From Ammoniphilus resinae (GTDB lineage: Bacteria; Bacillota; Bacilli; Aneurinibacillales; RAOX-1), in contig NZ_JAGGKT010000001.1 of assembly GCF_017873965.1 (NCBI RefSeq), positions 682,001 through 746,000 of the forward strand: 64,000 nucleotides of DNA, written 5' to 3'. The position numbers and the translations under genes are program-made. Shown here in pieces: positions 1 to 11,055 of the stretch. Each line of letters starts with the position of its first letter. Positions within the stretch are counted from its first letter, which is position 1. The notes below the pieces were generated by a model, which was not told the origin of the DNA, ran no database searches, and saw only the letters and a list, made by a program, of their open reading frames with translations.

Positions 1-21
1 CGAAGCGGGAGGTTTTGCTTC

Positions 22-2441
<2,420 letters not shown>

Positions 2442-2449
<8 letters not shown>

Positions 2450-3095
2450 ACAACAACGGGCAAAGGAAATCGCGGAAAAGCTTCTGGCCATTGGGGCAGT
2501 TCATCTGAAGCCGGAAAATCCCTTTCGCTGGACCTCGGGACTTCGTTCTCCGATCTATTGTGATAATCGGATGACCATGTCCTACCCGGAGGTCCGTCGA
2601 CTGATTGCCCAGTCTTTTGCGGAATTGATTCGAGATTCGTATCCGGGGGCCGAGGTTGTAGCCGGCACCGCAACAGCGGGCATCCCTCACGCCGCTTGGG
2701 TCGCAGATCTGTTGAATTTACCGATGATCTATATCCGCGATAAAGCCAAAGGTCACGGACGCGAAAATCAAATCGAAGGCGAATTGCGGAAAGGGCAAAA
2801 GGTCGTAGTTATTGAGGATTTGATCTCCACTGGAGGAAGTTCGATCAAGGCAGCGCAGGCGGTAGAGGAAGCAGGGGGCGAAGTGCTTGGCGTTGCCGCT
2901 ATTTTCAGCTACCAGTTTGAAAAAGCGGAAAAGGCATTTAGTGATGCAGGATTCCCGGTGGAGACATTAAGTAATTACTCCGTCCTACTTGAACTAGCGC
3001 TTGGGCAAGGGACTGTTCGAGAGGAGCAAATGGAAGAACTGTCACAATGGCGAGTGGATCCCGAAGCATATACCTTGCGTTGGAATAAAGAATAG
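2442..3095 (+). CDS. pyrE: Orotate phosphoribosyltransferase
   Basis: PyrE joins orotate and PRPP to form OMP. The PRPP-binding loop [14 protein letters not shown] is present around residues 120-133, and the flexible loop with RDKAKGHG precedes it. The ATG at 2442 overlaps the pyrF stop by eight bases. An in-frame GTG at 2433 is possible but adds only three residues. It is the last gene of the operon and is followed within 12 bases by an intrinsic terminator. Length 217 residues, normal for the family. Confidence 0.95.
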
Positions 3096-3106
3096 ATGAT
3101 GAAAAG

Positions 3107-3128
3107 GATGGCAAATGCCATCTTTTTT
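3107..3128 (+). terminator. Intrinsic terminator of the pyr operon
   Basis: A six-base-pair stem, GATGGC paired with GCCATC around an AAAT loop, is followed at once by a run of six T residues. It starts 12 bases after the pyrE stop and closes the pyr operon. Confidence 0.88.
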
Positions 3129-3452
3129 CTTTGGAGTAAGCCCCCAAATTTCCTCAACAATTCACTCTCCCCATTCAAATCAGAAGCTTTAACGCAATTT
3201 GTTCCAAATGTCCTATGCCCCTATACCCAAAGAGTGCATCCGACACCCAATTTTAGGAACTAGGGTGTACTAGAGTAGCTAAAATTAAGGGTGTGCGGTC
3301 CTATACCCATATTTTGGTGGGCTCTATACAATGTAATTAGCACTAACAAGACGGTGAGAACCTACACATAATCATTTATCTGATAGGAATAATCGCCCAT
3401 AGTTAGCAGGATGAACATCTCCTCTCAAAAAGAATAACAGCTTCATAGGACG
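3129..3452. other. Intergenic region with a degenerate inverted repeat, upstream of the Tad locus
   Basis: About 320 bases lie between the pyr terminator and the first Tad gene, with no convincing ORF. ACACCCAATTTTAG at 3243-3256 is inverted at 3279-3294 with a two-base insertion. CTATACCCA occurs at 3221 and again at 3301. The region presumably holds the promoter of the Tad operon, but I could not assign -35 and -10 boxes with confidence. The repeats may be a decayed copy of the palindromic array type seen elsewhere in this window. Confidence 0.4.
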
Positions 3453-4121
3453 GTGAAATATTTGTTTGAATCTAGAAAACGAGTTTTTATTTTTACTATA
3501 CTATCCATCGCTTTTGCGATGGCCGCGGCGTTTCTTTTTTCTAACTATATCAAACAAACGAAGCAAAGTTTGGGTAATATGGTCTCCATTCATGTGGCCG
3601 AAAAAGATATTCCTGCGGGCAGTCCGATTACTTCTGAATTTTTGTCAACGATTGAAATGCCGATCAAATATGCTTCAGAATCATTCATTAAAAGTGCCGA
3701 ACAGTACAAAGACAAAATTTCCCTTGTTCCCATCCCAAAGGGCGAAGTCCTTACAGTGGCAATGCTGCGGGATATTTCTAATGTTCCAACCGATCATCGG
3801 ATGGTTCAACTTCGTGCACCGCTGGCGGTTTTTGATGACCAAATCAATCCATTAGATCGAGTCGATCTCTTTTCTTCCTATGAAACAGAAGCGGACAATA
3901 ATCCGAAGCAGCCTAAAGACAGACGAATTACTGAGTTAACGCTGAAAAATGTCGAGGTTCTTCAGGTAAGCAAGCAGGATAGCAAAATCATCTCGATTGG
4001 TGTTGCGCTGAAACCGGAACAGGCAAAACGAATTATTTGGATTCTGAATTATGGCAAGGAATTGCGTGTTGTAAAAAGCAACAGCTCAATAGAACAGGGT
4101 GGAAAGGGAGAAGGACAATGA
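3453..4121 (+). CDS. cpaB: CpaB/RcpC-like Flp pilus assembly protein (SAF domain)
   Basis: The 222-residue protein has one N-terminal membrane segment at about residues 10-32 followed by an SAF domain at about 46-105 (AEKDIPAGSPIT... and IPKGEVLTVAML), the pattern of CpaB/RcpC. In diderms CpaB works with the outer-membrane secretin. In this monoderm its role is more likely at the wall-membrane interface, which is inference. It starts with GTG behind a weak AGGA ribosome site and overlaps cpaE by four bases, so it leads the Tad operon. Confidence 0.8.
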   Translation: MKYLFESRKRVFIFTILSIAFAMAAAFLFSNYIKQTKQSLGNMVSIHVAEKDIPAGSPITSEFLSTIEMPIKYASESFIKSAEQYKDKISLVPIPKGEVLTVAMLRDISNVPTDHRMVQLRAPLAVFDDQINPLDRVDLFSSYETEADNNPKQPKDRRITELTLKNVEVLQVSKQDSKIISIGVALKPEQAKRIIWILNYGKELRVVKSNSSIEQGGKGEGQ

Positions 4122-5281
4122 AGGTAGCCATCATTAGTGATGACCAGAGATTAACGCAAAAGGTGGTGCAAGTCATTGATTCCCTCGAAATTCGGCTTGG
4201 GGAAGTGGTGGAGAAACCAAGGGAGGCTTACCTGAAAATCAATACAACTGAACCACGAATTGTCGTTTTTGTGGAACCAGCAGAAGACCTTGCTGTGGAG
4301 CAAATTATCCGGCAGATTAAGAAGGTTAATGAAAAGTCGGTACTTATTTTCTTGAATAAATCGGAAGATCTGTACAAGGTAAGAGGGAAGTTTCGGGCCG
4401 GTATTTTTGATCTATTGCAAGTTCCGGATGAATTAGATGAATTAGAAAAATCCTTGGAAAAAGCGCAAGAGGAGATTAAGAAAAAGCTTCACCTGGCAGA
4501 ACAGGAAAAGGTAAACCAACAGTCTGGAACCGGTTCAGTAATCTCTCTCTACAGTGGGAAAGGCGGAACGGGAACGAGTTTGCTTGGAGCTAATCTGGCC
4601 CATGTGATGGGCATGAATCCAGAGAAGAAAATTCTCTTAATTGATTTAAATCTTCAATTTGGGGTTGTTCAGTCACTCTTTAATATTGAACATAACCGCA
4701 ATTTGGGGGATTTGAAACCGGTTATTCGTGAGCTTACCGCGTCTCAATTGATGAATGTTGTCTTCCGTATGGAATCAGGGTTGCATGTTCTGCTCTCTCC
4801 GAATAGTCCGGAGGAGGCGGAACAATTTACAACAGAAGATATCGAGATGCTAATTGCCGCGAGCAGACTTCATTTTGATGTGGTCGTGTTGGATATTCCA
4901 AAAGAGTTAAATGAAATCTCCATCACAGCACTGGGGCAATCAGACTATATTTTATACGTCGTTGAGGCCGAACGACCTGCAATCGTCAATATGCAAAGTG
5001 TTTTAGACCTATTGGAGCGGTATCACCTGGTTCGCGATAACAATGTTTTTCTTATCGTCAATAAGTTCAGCAAAAAGAATGACATTACCCTCCAGGAACT
5101 GAAACGCATGATCCGCATCCCGGTTCTCGGTACTATTGTGGATGATTATCAGACGATTCAGCCCTACATAAATCTTGGGATTCCGTGGTATACCGATCCG
5201 AAGCTAAAAATCAAAAAGGGACCTGTAAAAGACTTGCTTGATTTGGAGGGTTCTTTGCAGACCCTAATAGGTGGGGTGTAG
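4118..5281 (+). CDS. cpaE: CpaE/TadZ-like pilus localisation ATPase
   Basis: The 387-residue protein has a receiver-like N-terminal domain (about residues 1-115) joined by a charged, probably helical linker (about 105-135) to a MinD/ParA-type ATPase. The deviant Walker A is SGKGGTGTS at about 146-154. This is the layout of CpaE/TadZ, which places the Tad machine in the cell. I chose the ATG at 4118, which overlaps the cpaB stop and follows a GGGAGAAGG ribosome site. The open frame extends 27 codons upstream, but that part reads through cpaB. The next gene, cpaF, starts two bases after its stop. Confidence 0.85.
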   Translation: MKVAIISDDQRLTQKVVQVIDSLEIRLGEVVEKPREAYLKINTTEPRIVVFVEPAEDLAVEQIIRQIKKVNEKSVLIFLNKSEDLYKVRGKFRAGIFDLLQVPDELDELEKSLEKAQEEIKKKLHLAEQEKVNQQSGTGSVISLYSGKGGTGTSLLGANLAHVMGMNPEKKILLIDLNLQFGVVQSLFNIEHNRNLGDLKPVIRELTASQLMNVVFRMESGLHVLLSPNSPEEAEQFTTEDIEMLIAASRLHFDVVVLDIPKELNEISITALGQSDYILYVVEAERPAIVNMQSVLDLLERYHLVRDNNVFLIVNKFSKKNDITLQELKRMIRIPVLGTIVDDYQTIQPYINLGIPWYTDPKLKIKKGPVKDLLDLEGSLQTLIGGV

Positions 5282-5282
5282 G

Positions 5283-6617
5283 ATGTCCATTTTTAATAAA
5301 CTTCATTCCAGGTTGGCGGACCCAGCCATCACCGAAAAAATCTCGACAGATCCATTGGATCAGCTATTTAAACATTTTAAAGAGAGGCTTCTTAAAGAAT
5401 CCAATCTTGACCAACTGATCGGCCTTCCGGACTATCAAAAGCGAAAAACGATTGACAAGATTATTCATGCCATGATCGATGAGGAGAAAGTAATCATTCC
5501 GCAGGAAGAAAAGGATCGCCTGCTACAAATGATTTTGGATGATTCCGTCGGTTATGGACCGCTTGAGCCGCTCCTCCATGATGAAGAGATTACAGAAATC
5601 ATGGTGAACTCCCCAACAGAAGTGTATATCGAAAAAAACGGAAAGATTTCACTTACCAATGTTAGCTTTAAAAGCCAGGAGCATATTCGTAACATCATTG
5701 ACCGCATTATTGCCCCAATTGGCAGACGGATTGATGAAAGCTCCCCATTGGTAGATGGGAGGCTCGAGGATGGCAGCAGGGTGAATGCTGCCATCCCACC
5801 GGTATCCTTGAATAGTCCGGTGATTACGATTCGGAAATTTAAGAAAGATCCATATTCCATTGAAGATCTTATTCAATTTGGCAGTATGTCGGAGAAGATG
5901 GCTAGGTTTTTGCAAATGGCAGTGGCTTCTAAGTTGAACATGATTATTTCTGGAGGAACGGGAAGCGGGAAAACGACCCTTTTGAATGTTCTATCGGCGG
6001 CGATTCCAGGGGGAGAACGGGTGATCACGATTGAGGACATGGCTGAGCTTCGACTGAATCGGAGGAATGTGGTCGCCCTTGAGGCACGTCCGATGAATAT
6101 GGAGGGAAGCGGTGAAATTACCATCCGCCAATTGGTGCGAAATGCCTTGCGGATGCGCCCGGACCGGATCATCGTAGGGGAAGTTCGAGGCGGGGAAGCG
6201 TTGGATATGCTACAGGCGATGAATACCGGGCATGAAGGTTCGCTTACTACCGTTCACGCCAACTCAGCACAAGATGCTTTATCCCGTTTGGAAGCGATGA
6301 TTATCATGAGCAACCCGGCGTTGACGGTGGATGTGCTAAAGCCCTATATATCCGCCGCAGTCGATTTAATCGTGCAAACCACTCGACTTTCTGACGGTAC
6401 AAGAAAGGTAGTTTCCATTTCTGAACTAAGGGAAAAAGGAACAGATCTCGTTTTAGAAGACATTTTTCGCTATGATCGCTCTGGAGTTCGGGAGGATGGT
6501 ACGGTGGTTGGGCAATTTAAGCTAACCCGTGTTCCGCCGCAATGCACTTCAAAAATCCGTGCTTTTGGCCATGACTTGTCCGATGAATTCTTCCGGGAGG
6601 AGAGGGAGGAAGTATGA
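5283..6617 (+). CDS. cpaF: CpaF/TadA-family pilus assembly ATPase
   Basis: This is the motor ATPase of the Tad/Flp pilus, acting at the inner face of the membrane. In 444 residues it shows an N-terminal helical domain, Walker A GGTGSGKTT at about 224-232, an acidic Walker B region RIIVGEVRG at about 295-303 and the histidine box TTVHAN at about 322-327, all typical of type IV secretion-like CpaF. The ATG at 5283 follows a GGTGGGG site. An in-frame GTG at 5271 would add four residues. Its stop overlaps the tadB start. Confidence 0.92.
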   Translation: MSIFNKLHSRLADPAITEKISTDPLDQLFKHFKERLLKESNLDQLIGLPDYQKRKTIDKIIHAMIDEEKVIIPQEEKDRLLQMILDDSVGYGPLEPLLHDEEITEIMVNSPTEVYIEKNGKISLTNVSFKSQEHIRNIIDRIIAPIGRRIDESSPLVDGRLEDGSRVNAAIPPVSLNSPVITIRKFKKDPYSIEDLIQFGSMSEKMARFLQMAVASKLNMIISGGTGSGKTTLLNVLSAAIPGGERVITIEDMAELRLNRRNVVALEARPMNMEGSGEITIRQLVRNALRMRPDRIIVGEVRGGEALDMLQAMNTGHEGSLTTVHANSAQDALSRLEAMIIMSNPALTVDVLKPYISAAVDLIVQTTRLSDGTRKVVSISELREKGTDLVLEDIFRYDRSGVREDGTVVGQFKLTRVPPQCTSKIRAFGHDLSDEFFREEREEV

Positions 6618-7558
6618 CAACATTGGAATGGTCGTTATTAGTACTTTTGTTTTTAACCGTCCTATTTGGACTGCTTGGGGTTTTTGAAGCATTTGCTACA
6701 AGGAAATTTTTAAAGCAATTAAATAAACAGATGAAACCCTTATACCGAGATGATTCTGACAAACAAAAGGGATTGGTCGGTCGCCTTGGTGAGCGATTTA
6801 ATAAATCAGACTATGGGAAGGAATTGGAAAATACATTAAAGGCATCAAATTTAAATATTTCCCCTTTCCATTGGATGCTGCTTTATATTTTGGCATGGCT
6901 AGTGTTAAGCTACTTGGCTCTTCAATTGCTAGGACTAAAGTTCCCTTACCAATTTCTTATTGCCTACGGTGTGCTAAAATTTTCGCTTAAACAATGGTTG
7001 AAAGCAAGGCAAAGTAAACTTGCTCAATCCGTGAACCATCAACTCCCAGAAGTTTGCCGATTATTTGGAAGCAGTATTCGGGCGGGGTTAAGCATTCAAC
7101 AAAGCATTGAGATGATTGCGAAAGAAATGAAAAAGCCAGCTGGCGATCTGTACAAGACGATGTCAAGTGAGTTAAAGATCGGAACTCCTCTAAGCATCGT
7201 ACTTGAGAGGATGAATGAACGAGTGAACAGTAAGGATGTTCATTTGATGAATCATACAATTTTAATTCAACAACGGGCAGGCGGACAGCTCAGCCAAGCG
7301 CTTGACCATCTGGCAAAGACGCTTGAAGAACGCGAACGGATTAATCAGGAGCTAAAGAATAACACCACGGAGTCCAGGTATATAGCACTCACATTAAGTC
7401 TGATGCCGGTCTTTATCATTATGATCTTCAACATGGTTTTTGAAGGGTTTTTAATGCCCTTATTTACACTTCCCGGGATGATTTTATTTGGGGTTGTCAT
7501 TCTCCTCATTGGGATCGGTCTTCTTCTAATCCGGCAAGTGGCGAATATAAAGGTGTGA
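6614..7558 (+). CDS. tadB: TadB-like pilus platform protein (T2SS F domain)
   Basis: The 314-residue integral membrane protein has an N-terminal segment at about 5-28, two further hydrophobic segments around 85-125, a cytoplasmic T2SS-F domain at about 145-245 (PEVCRLFGSSIRAGLSIQQSI and IQQRAGGQLSQAL motifs), and paired C-terminal membrane segments. This is the inner-membrane platform subunit TadB. The start overlaps the cpaF stop (ATGA) with a GGAGG site 6-13 bases upstream. TadC follows after four bases, giving the usual B-C pair. Confidence 0.87.
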   Translation: MTTLEWSLLVLLFLTVLFGLLGVFEAFATRKFLKQLNKQMKPLYRDDSDKQKGLVGRLGERFNKSDYGKELENTLKASNLNISPFHWMLLYILAWLVLSYLALQLLGLKFPYQFLIAYGVLKFSLKQWLKARQSKLAQSVNHQLPEVCRLFGSSIRAGLSIQQSIEMIAKEMKKPAGDLYKTMSSELKIGTPLSIVLERMNERVNSKDVHLMNHTILIQQRAGGQLSQALDHLAKTLEERERINQELKNNTTESRYIALTLSLMPVFIIMIFNMVFEGFLMPLFTLPGMILFGVVILLIGIGLLLIRQVANIKV

Positions 7559-7562
7559 TGGA

Positions 7563-8483
7563 ATGATGGAATGGGTTTACATGTGGGTTTGGCTTTCTGT
7601 CCTCTGTTGGGGGATTGCCATGTATTTTTTCTTGCGATATCACCTGCAGCGAATTAGATTACTGAAAAATTTATCTTTAATTTCTGCAAAGAAAAAAAAG
7701 CAGAAATGGTCTGCAGAATTAAAACATTATCTCTTGAAGTCTGCGGATCGATTTTCACCGGTAGGGCGTCGACTGAGTCTGTTCGTTAATGAACAAGAGT
7801 TAGAAAGACAACTGCTGTTGGCGGGATTTCCAGAAGGATTAACCGTTTCTGCTTTTCTTGGACTACGTTTTGTAAGTCTGTTGGCCGCTTTATTGATAGG
7901 GAATGTTTTCACCTGGCTTGGCTTCGGAGGGATTGTACTACTAATTCTCATCGCCGCAGGTTTGTTCGGCCCCAACTTATGGATCCGCCTTCTGGCGAAG
8001 AGAAGACAGGAGCAAATCGGTCTTGAACTCCCCGATTTTTTGGATACGATGAGCGTAACATTGGCAGCCGGCGCACCCTTGGATGCATCGATTAAGCAAA
8101 TTACTTCCCAAATGGAAGGGCCATTGTATGAAGAACTAATGCGGTTTGAACAGGAGCTGGATTTTGGTGTGCCGAGGGATGAAGCTTATCAACGCTTGAT
8201 GAGGCGTAACGATTGTCCAGAGTTAGAAACCCTTGTACTGTCGCTCTTGCAAGGAAGTAAGCTGGGTGTTCCGATTGCCAAAACCTTTCAGGTGATGGCG
8301 CAGGATATGAGGGAATCAAGAATAGGAAAAATCAAGGAAAAGGCTGGAAAAGCAGGTCCAAAAATCACCTTGATTACGTCGTTTTGTATCCTGCCAGGCG
8401 TCATCCTGTGCATTATGGGATTGCTTATCTTGAACTTTATTTATAATCACGAAGGAATGGGAATCACCGGCTGGCCATTTTAA
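7563..8483 (+). CDS. tadC: TadC-like pilus platform protein (T2SS F domain)
   Basis: The 306-residue membrane protein is the second platform subunit. It has a hydrophobic N-terminus (about 5-27), two central membrane segments (about 95-140), a T2SS-F domain at about 150-260 (LPDFLDTMSVTLAAGAPLDASI; LVLSLLQGSKLGVPI), and a C-terminal membrane hairpin. Two adjacent ATG codons (7563 and 7566) are possible starts. Its order behind cpaF and tadB is the standard Tad arrangement. Confidence 0.86.
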   Translation: MMEWVYMWVWLSVLCWGIAMYFFLRYHLQRIRLLKNLSLISAKKKKQKWSAELKHYLLKSADRFSPVGRRLSLFVNEQELERQLLLAGFPEGLTVSAFLGLRFVSLLAALLIGNVFTWLGFGGIVLLILIAAGLFGPNLWIRLLAKRRQEQIGLELPDFLDTMSVTLAAGAPLDASIKQITSQMEGPLYEELMRFEQELDFGVPRDEAYQRLMRRNDCPELETLVLSLLQGSKLGVPIAKTFQVMAQDMRESRIGKIKEKAGKAGPKITLITSFCILPGVILCIMGLLILNFIYNHEGMGITGWPF

Positions 8484-8517
8484 GATTTAAGCGAATATTG
8501 AAAGGGGGTGAACGGTG

Positions 8518-8703
8518 ATGAATAAATTTTGGAAGGTATATGGGTACGTTCGCAATGAGCGGGGGGCACAGGCTATTGAATATGTAGCTGTTGCGGCATT
8601 GGTTGTTGCATTGCTTGGGACGATTATTAGTCTTGTAGGTCAAGACCAATCGATCGCGCAAACAGTGATTAGCAAGCTTCAAAACTTCGTCAGCAGGTGG
8701 TAA
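8518..8703 (+). CDS. flp: Flp-family major pilin precursor
   Basis: The 61-residue protein has a short basic leader, the class III prepilin motif ERGAQAIEY, and then one hydrophobic segment. Cleavage after Gly16 would place Glu at mature position 5, as in Flp pilins. The gene has a very strong ribosome site (AAAGGGGGTG), which fits a highly expressed structural subunit. The ATG at 8518 is preferred; a GTG at 8515 is closer to the site. No prepilin peptidase gene is in this window, so processing must depend on one elsewhere. Confidence 0.85.
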   Translation: MNKFWKVYGYVRNERGAQAIEYVAVAALVVALLGTIISLVGQDQSIAQTVISKLQNFVSRW

Positions 8704-8706
8704 TAG

Positions 8707-9066
8707 ATGCGTTGGTTAAAGAATGAAAGAGGGTCCCAAGCGATTGAATTTGTTGCTGTGCTTCCTTTATTCTTCCTCATGATTGCAATCGTATGGCAGT
8801 TTACCATCGCTGCTGGCGCCAAAATGACAGTTGAGGCAGCAGCGATGGATGGGGCGAGGATGGCCATTGTGGATGGGGATTATGTGAGTGCAGCGACAAA
8901 TGTGGCGAGCGGATACCAAGGAGTCCAGGTATCAAAATCAGATATGGGAAATTACGTTAAGGTACGCGTTCAACTTCAAGTTCCACTCATTAATCACGGT
9001 TTTTTTCGCACAACAGGACTTTCCCTTCCGGTATCCTCTGAAGTAACGCTAAGAAAAGAGAGTTAA
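8707..9066 (+). CDS. tadE: TadE-like minor pseudopilin
   Basis: The 119-residue protein begins three bases after the pilin stop. Its N-terminus repeats the pilin motif almost exactly (ERGSQAIEF, cleavage expected after Gly9, Glu at mature position 5) and is followed by a membrane segment. The AAAMDGARMA stretch after it is typical of TadE proteins. The C-terminal part is probably an extracytoplasmic beta domain. Minor pseudopilins of this type are thought to prime or regulate the pilus. Confidence 0.82.
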   Translation: MRWLKNERGSQAIEFVAVLPLFFLMIAIVWQFTIAAGAKMTVEAAAMDGARMAIVDGDYVSAATNVASGYQGVQVSKSDMGNYVKVRVQLQVPLINHGFFRTTGLSLPVSSEVTLRKES

Positions 9067-9255
9067 ATAGCGGAAAAATTTTCTTTTATACCTAGAATTT
9101 TGAGATAACTTGGCTCAATAGCGGAAAATTTTTCCGCTATTGATTGTTTTTATATAGGTGGAACCGTATTTTAGCTACCTTAACGGAAAATTCCGCTATT
9201 CAAATAAAATCTGGGAGAAAAGGAGAGATAGCGGAAAACTTTTCCGTTATAAAAT
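9067..9255. repeat. Cluster of four AGCGGAAAA/TTTTCCGCT palindromes (composite element, copy 1)
   Basis: Four short palindromes start with TAGCGG or TAACGG at 9068, 9119, 9181 and 9229, spaced 51, 62 and 48 bases. The best copy, at 9117-9142, reads AATAGCGGAAAA then TTTTTCCGCTATT. Between them the sequence is AT-rich with no ORF. A related four-copy cluster with spacings 51, 62 and 51 lies at 34768-34955, and a single degenerate copy is at 43706-43732. The cluster separates tadE from the next gene and could form a run of hairpins in the operon transcript. Confidence 0.82.
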
Positions 9256-9294
9256 TGGGGGCAGCCCCCCTACTTTTAATTAGGAGAGTTGTCG

Positions 9295-11031
9295 ATGAAT
9301 CGAAGGTGGTTTACTTTAGTGATGGCCTTCCTCTTGTTTGCTGGTGGAACTGGCATAGTTTCCGCAGAAGAGGAAGAAATGAAGGTCTTACTTCAACCTC
9401 ATGTTGTACAGCAGGAAAGTCAAGCACCTATTGTGATCGAAGATGCCCCGGTGCGAAATCCAGGAGATGGATCTCCTACGGGAAGAGATAGCCATAACCC
9501 GGATCCGTCAAATCCAGATGGGATTCATCCTGATGATCCTAATCATCCAGGTGGGATCAACGCTGATGATCCTCATCGCCCTGGTGGAATTAATAGCGAA
9601 AACGGGGACCATGGAGATCCCCGTAATCCAGGAAAGATTAACGATGGGAGCCTTGACCCGGGTAATGTAGATGGAGAGAACCCCAATGGTGGAAAGATAG
9701 ATTCCGGAAATCGCGGAGAAAACGAGATCGATGCCGGGAAGGTAAACGGGGATTCACCCGATGGGAAAAACGATAGCAATAATGATGAAAAGAAATCATG
9801 GAAAGATAGACTCCTTGAGGGGATTAAAAGTAAGGCAGCCGATGCTTGGGATACCGTAAAAGATGTAGGGAAAAAAGTCGTTCGCGGCGTTGCCTCGGGT
9901 GGTTTAGGTGCTGCCCTGGTTGTGGGGGCAGTCGTTGGTGTAGCGGCGCTGATCGGTGTGACCGTTGCTGCTCCGGTGATTATCGCCGGGTTAGTCGTTG
10001 GCGTGGCAGCAGGTGTTGTGTATTCCTTTGCCTCTGGGGATGATTTTAGCTTTTTCAAAGGGGTCGCCATCGGTGGGATTGGAGCCTTGGCCGGGATGGG
10101 CTTGGCAAAGATCGGAGCGCTTGGCGGAGTCGCACGCGCCGGTTTTAGCGCGGTGAGAAATGGATTTCAGCTGTTTAAACAGGCACCATTGACTTTTTTA
10201 AAAGGGCATATTTTTAACACAGGTGTTTATCTCAATTTCGGTGCATCTTTCGCTTGGAATATGGCTGATCATTTTATGAGAAAAGGCAGTCCCCCAGGAT
10301 TAAAAGAATTCGGTGGGATTGTAGCTAGCAGTGCGTTATCTGCAGTTGTTTTCGGAAAGTTGGCTACCTTTGCTTCAGCGAAGCGAAAGAGCTGGTTTAC
10401 GAAGCGCTTGAGCGAAGGTGGAGTCGGAATGATTGAATCCGTCTTTACTAACACCTTAAAGGGCTATCCGCACACTGCTGCTGGTTACCTATCTGGTTTG
10501 GTGGGAGCTTTTCTGCCGAAGCCGGTATCCAACTATTTTAAGAAATTACGAGAAAAGAAACAAATTGGCACTACCTTAACAGAATTAAGCCAAAAAGGAA
10601 TTAAGGTGGAGGTCGGCAAAAAGACATTAACCAACAAGAAACTAAACCAACTGTGGAAGCTGGAAGGGGATCAAGCCAAACAGCTGACAGATCGGTTAAA
10701 AGGACAGATTTCCCAAAGGCAATATGACCAATTGCTGAAAAATACAAAGGCCCAAGAACAACTGCTACAACGAAAAGAGATCTTTGGACTTGGGGAAAAA
10801 GCAGCAAAATACGAACTTAGCAAACATGCGATTAAGCCGGGTATTGAGCAGGGGTTACAGCAAGCTGCCGAACTGAAGGAACAGGCAGGTCAAATCCTAA
10901 ACCAGGCTGATACCCAAATCAATGAATGGATTGACAATGGAACAGATAGGGTAGATCAACAGGTGAAAGATTGGCTGGACGTAAATTCGCCAGAAGAAAC
11001 GTTGAAAAAGACGGGAACGACTGGGAAGTAA
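9295..11031 (+). CDS. Large secreted protein of unknown function inside the Tad locus
   Basis: I do not recognise a family. The 578-residue product has a signal peptide with likely cleavage after VSA at residue 24. A low-complexity region at about 50-150 is rich in Asp, Pro, Gly and Asn and built on units like DPNHPGGIN. A basic stretch precedes a long Gly/Ala/Val hydrophobic region at about 190-290 (GAALVVGAVVG, GGIGALAGMG), and a charged, Lys/Gln-rich, probably helical tail follows. The layout recalls pore-forming or polymorphic-toxin pre-domains, but no toxin domain is visible. ATG at 9295 follows TAGGAGAG. It may be a wall- or pilus-associated accessory factor (inference). Confidence 0.75.
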   Translation: MNRRWFTLVMAFLLFAGGTGIVSAEEEEMKVLLQPHVVQQESQAPIVIEDAPVRNPGDGSPTGRDSHNPDPSNPDGIHPDDPNHPGGINADDPHRPGGINSENGDHGDPRNPGKINDGSLDPGNVDGENPNGGKIDSGNRGENEIDAGKVNGDSPDGKNDSNNDEKKSWKDRLLEGIKSKAADAWDTVKDVGKKVVRGVASGGLGAALVVGAVVGVAALIGVTVAAPVIIAGLVVGVAAGVVYSFASGDDFSFFKGVAIGGIGALAGMGLAKIGALGGVARAGFSAVRNGFQLFKQAPLTFLKGHIFNTGVYLNFGASFAWNMADHFMRKGSPPGLKEFGGIVASSALSAVVFGKLATFASAKRKSWFTKRLSEGGVGMIESVFTNTLKGYPHTAAGYLSGLVGAFLPKPVSNYFKKLREKKQIGTTLTELSQKGIKVEVGKKTLTNKKLNQLWKLEGDQAKQLTDRLKGQISQRQYDQLLKNTKAQEQLLQRKEIFGLGEKAAKYELSKHAIKPGIEQGLQQAAELKEQAGQILNQADTQINEWIDNGTDRVDQQVKDWLDVNSPEETLKKTGTTGK

Positions 11032-11055
11032 GTCTTAGATGAAAAGGTGATCAAT

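Noticed and set aside
9573-10070. 165-codon minus-strand ORF rich in Pro, Ser and Thr
   Set aside because: It is the antisense shadow of the Asp/Pro/Gly repeats and hydrophobic core of the secreted protein and lacks a ribosome site.
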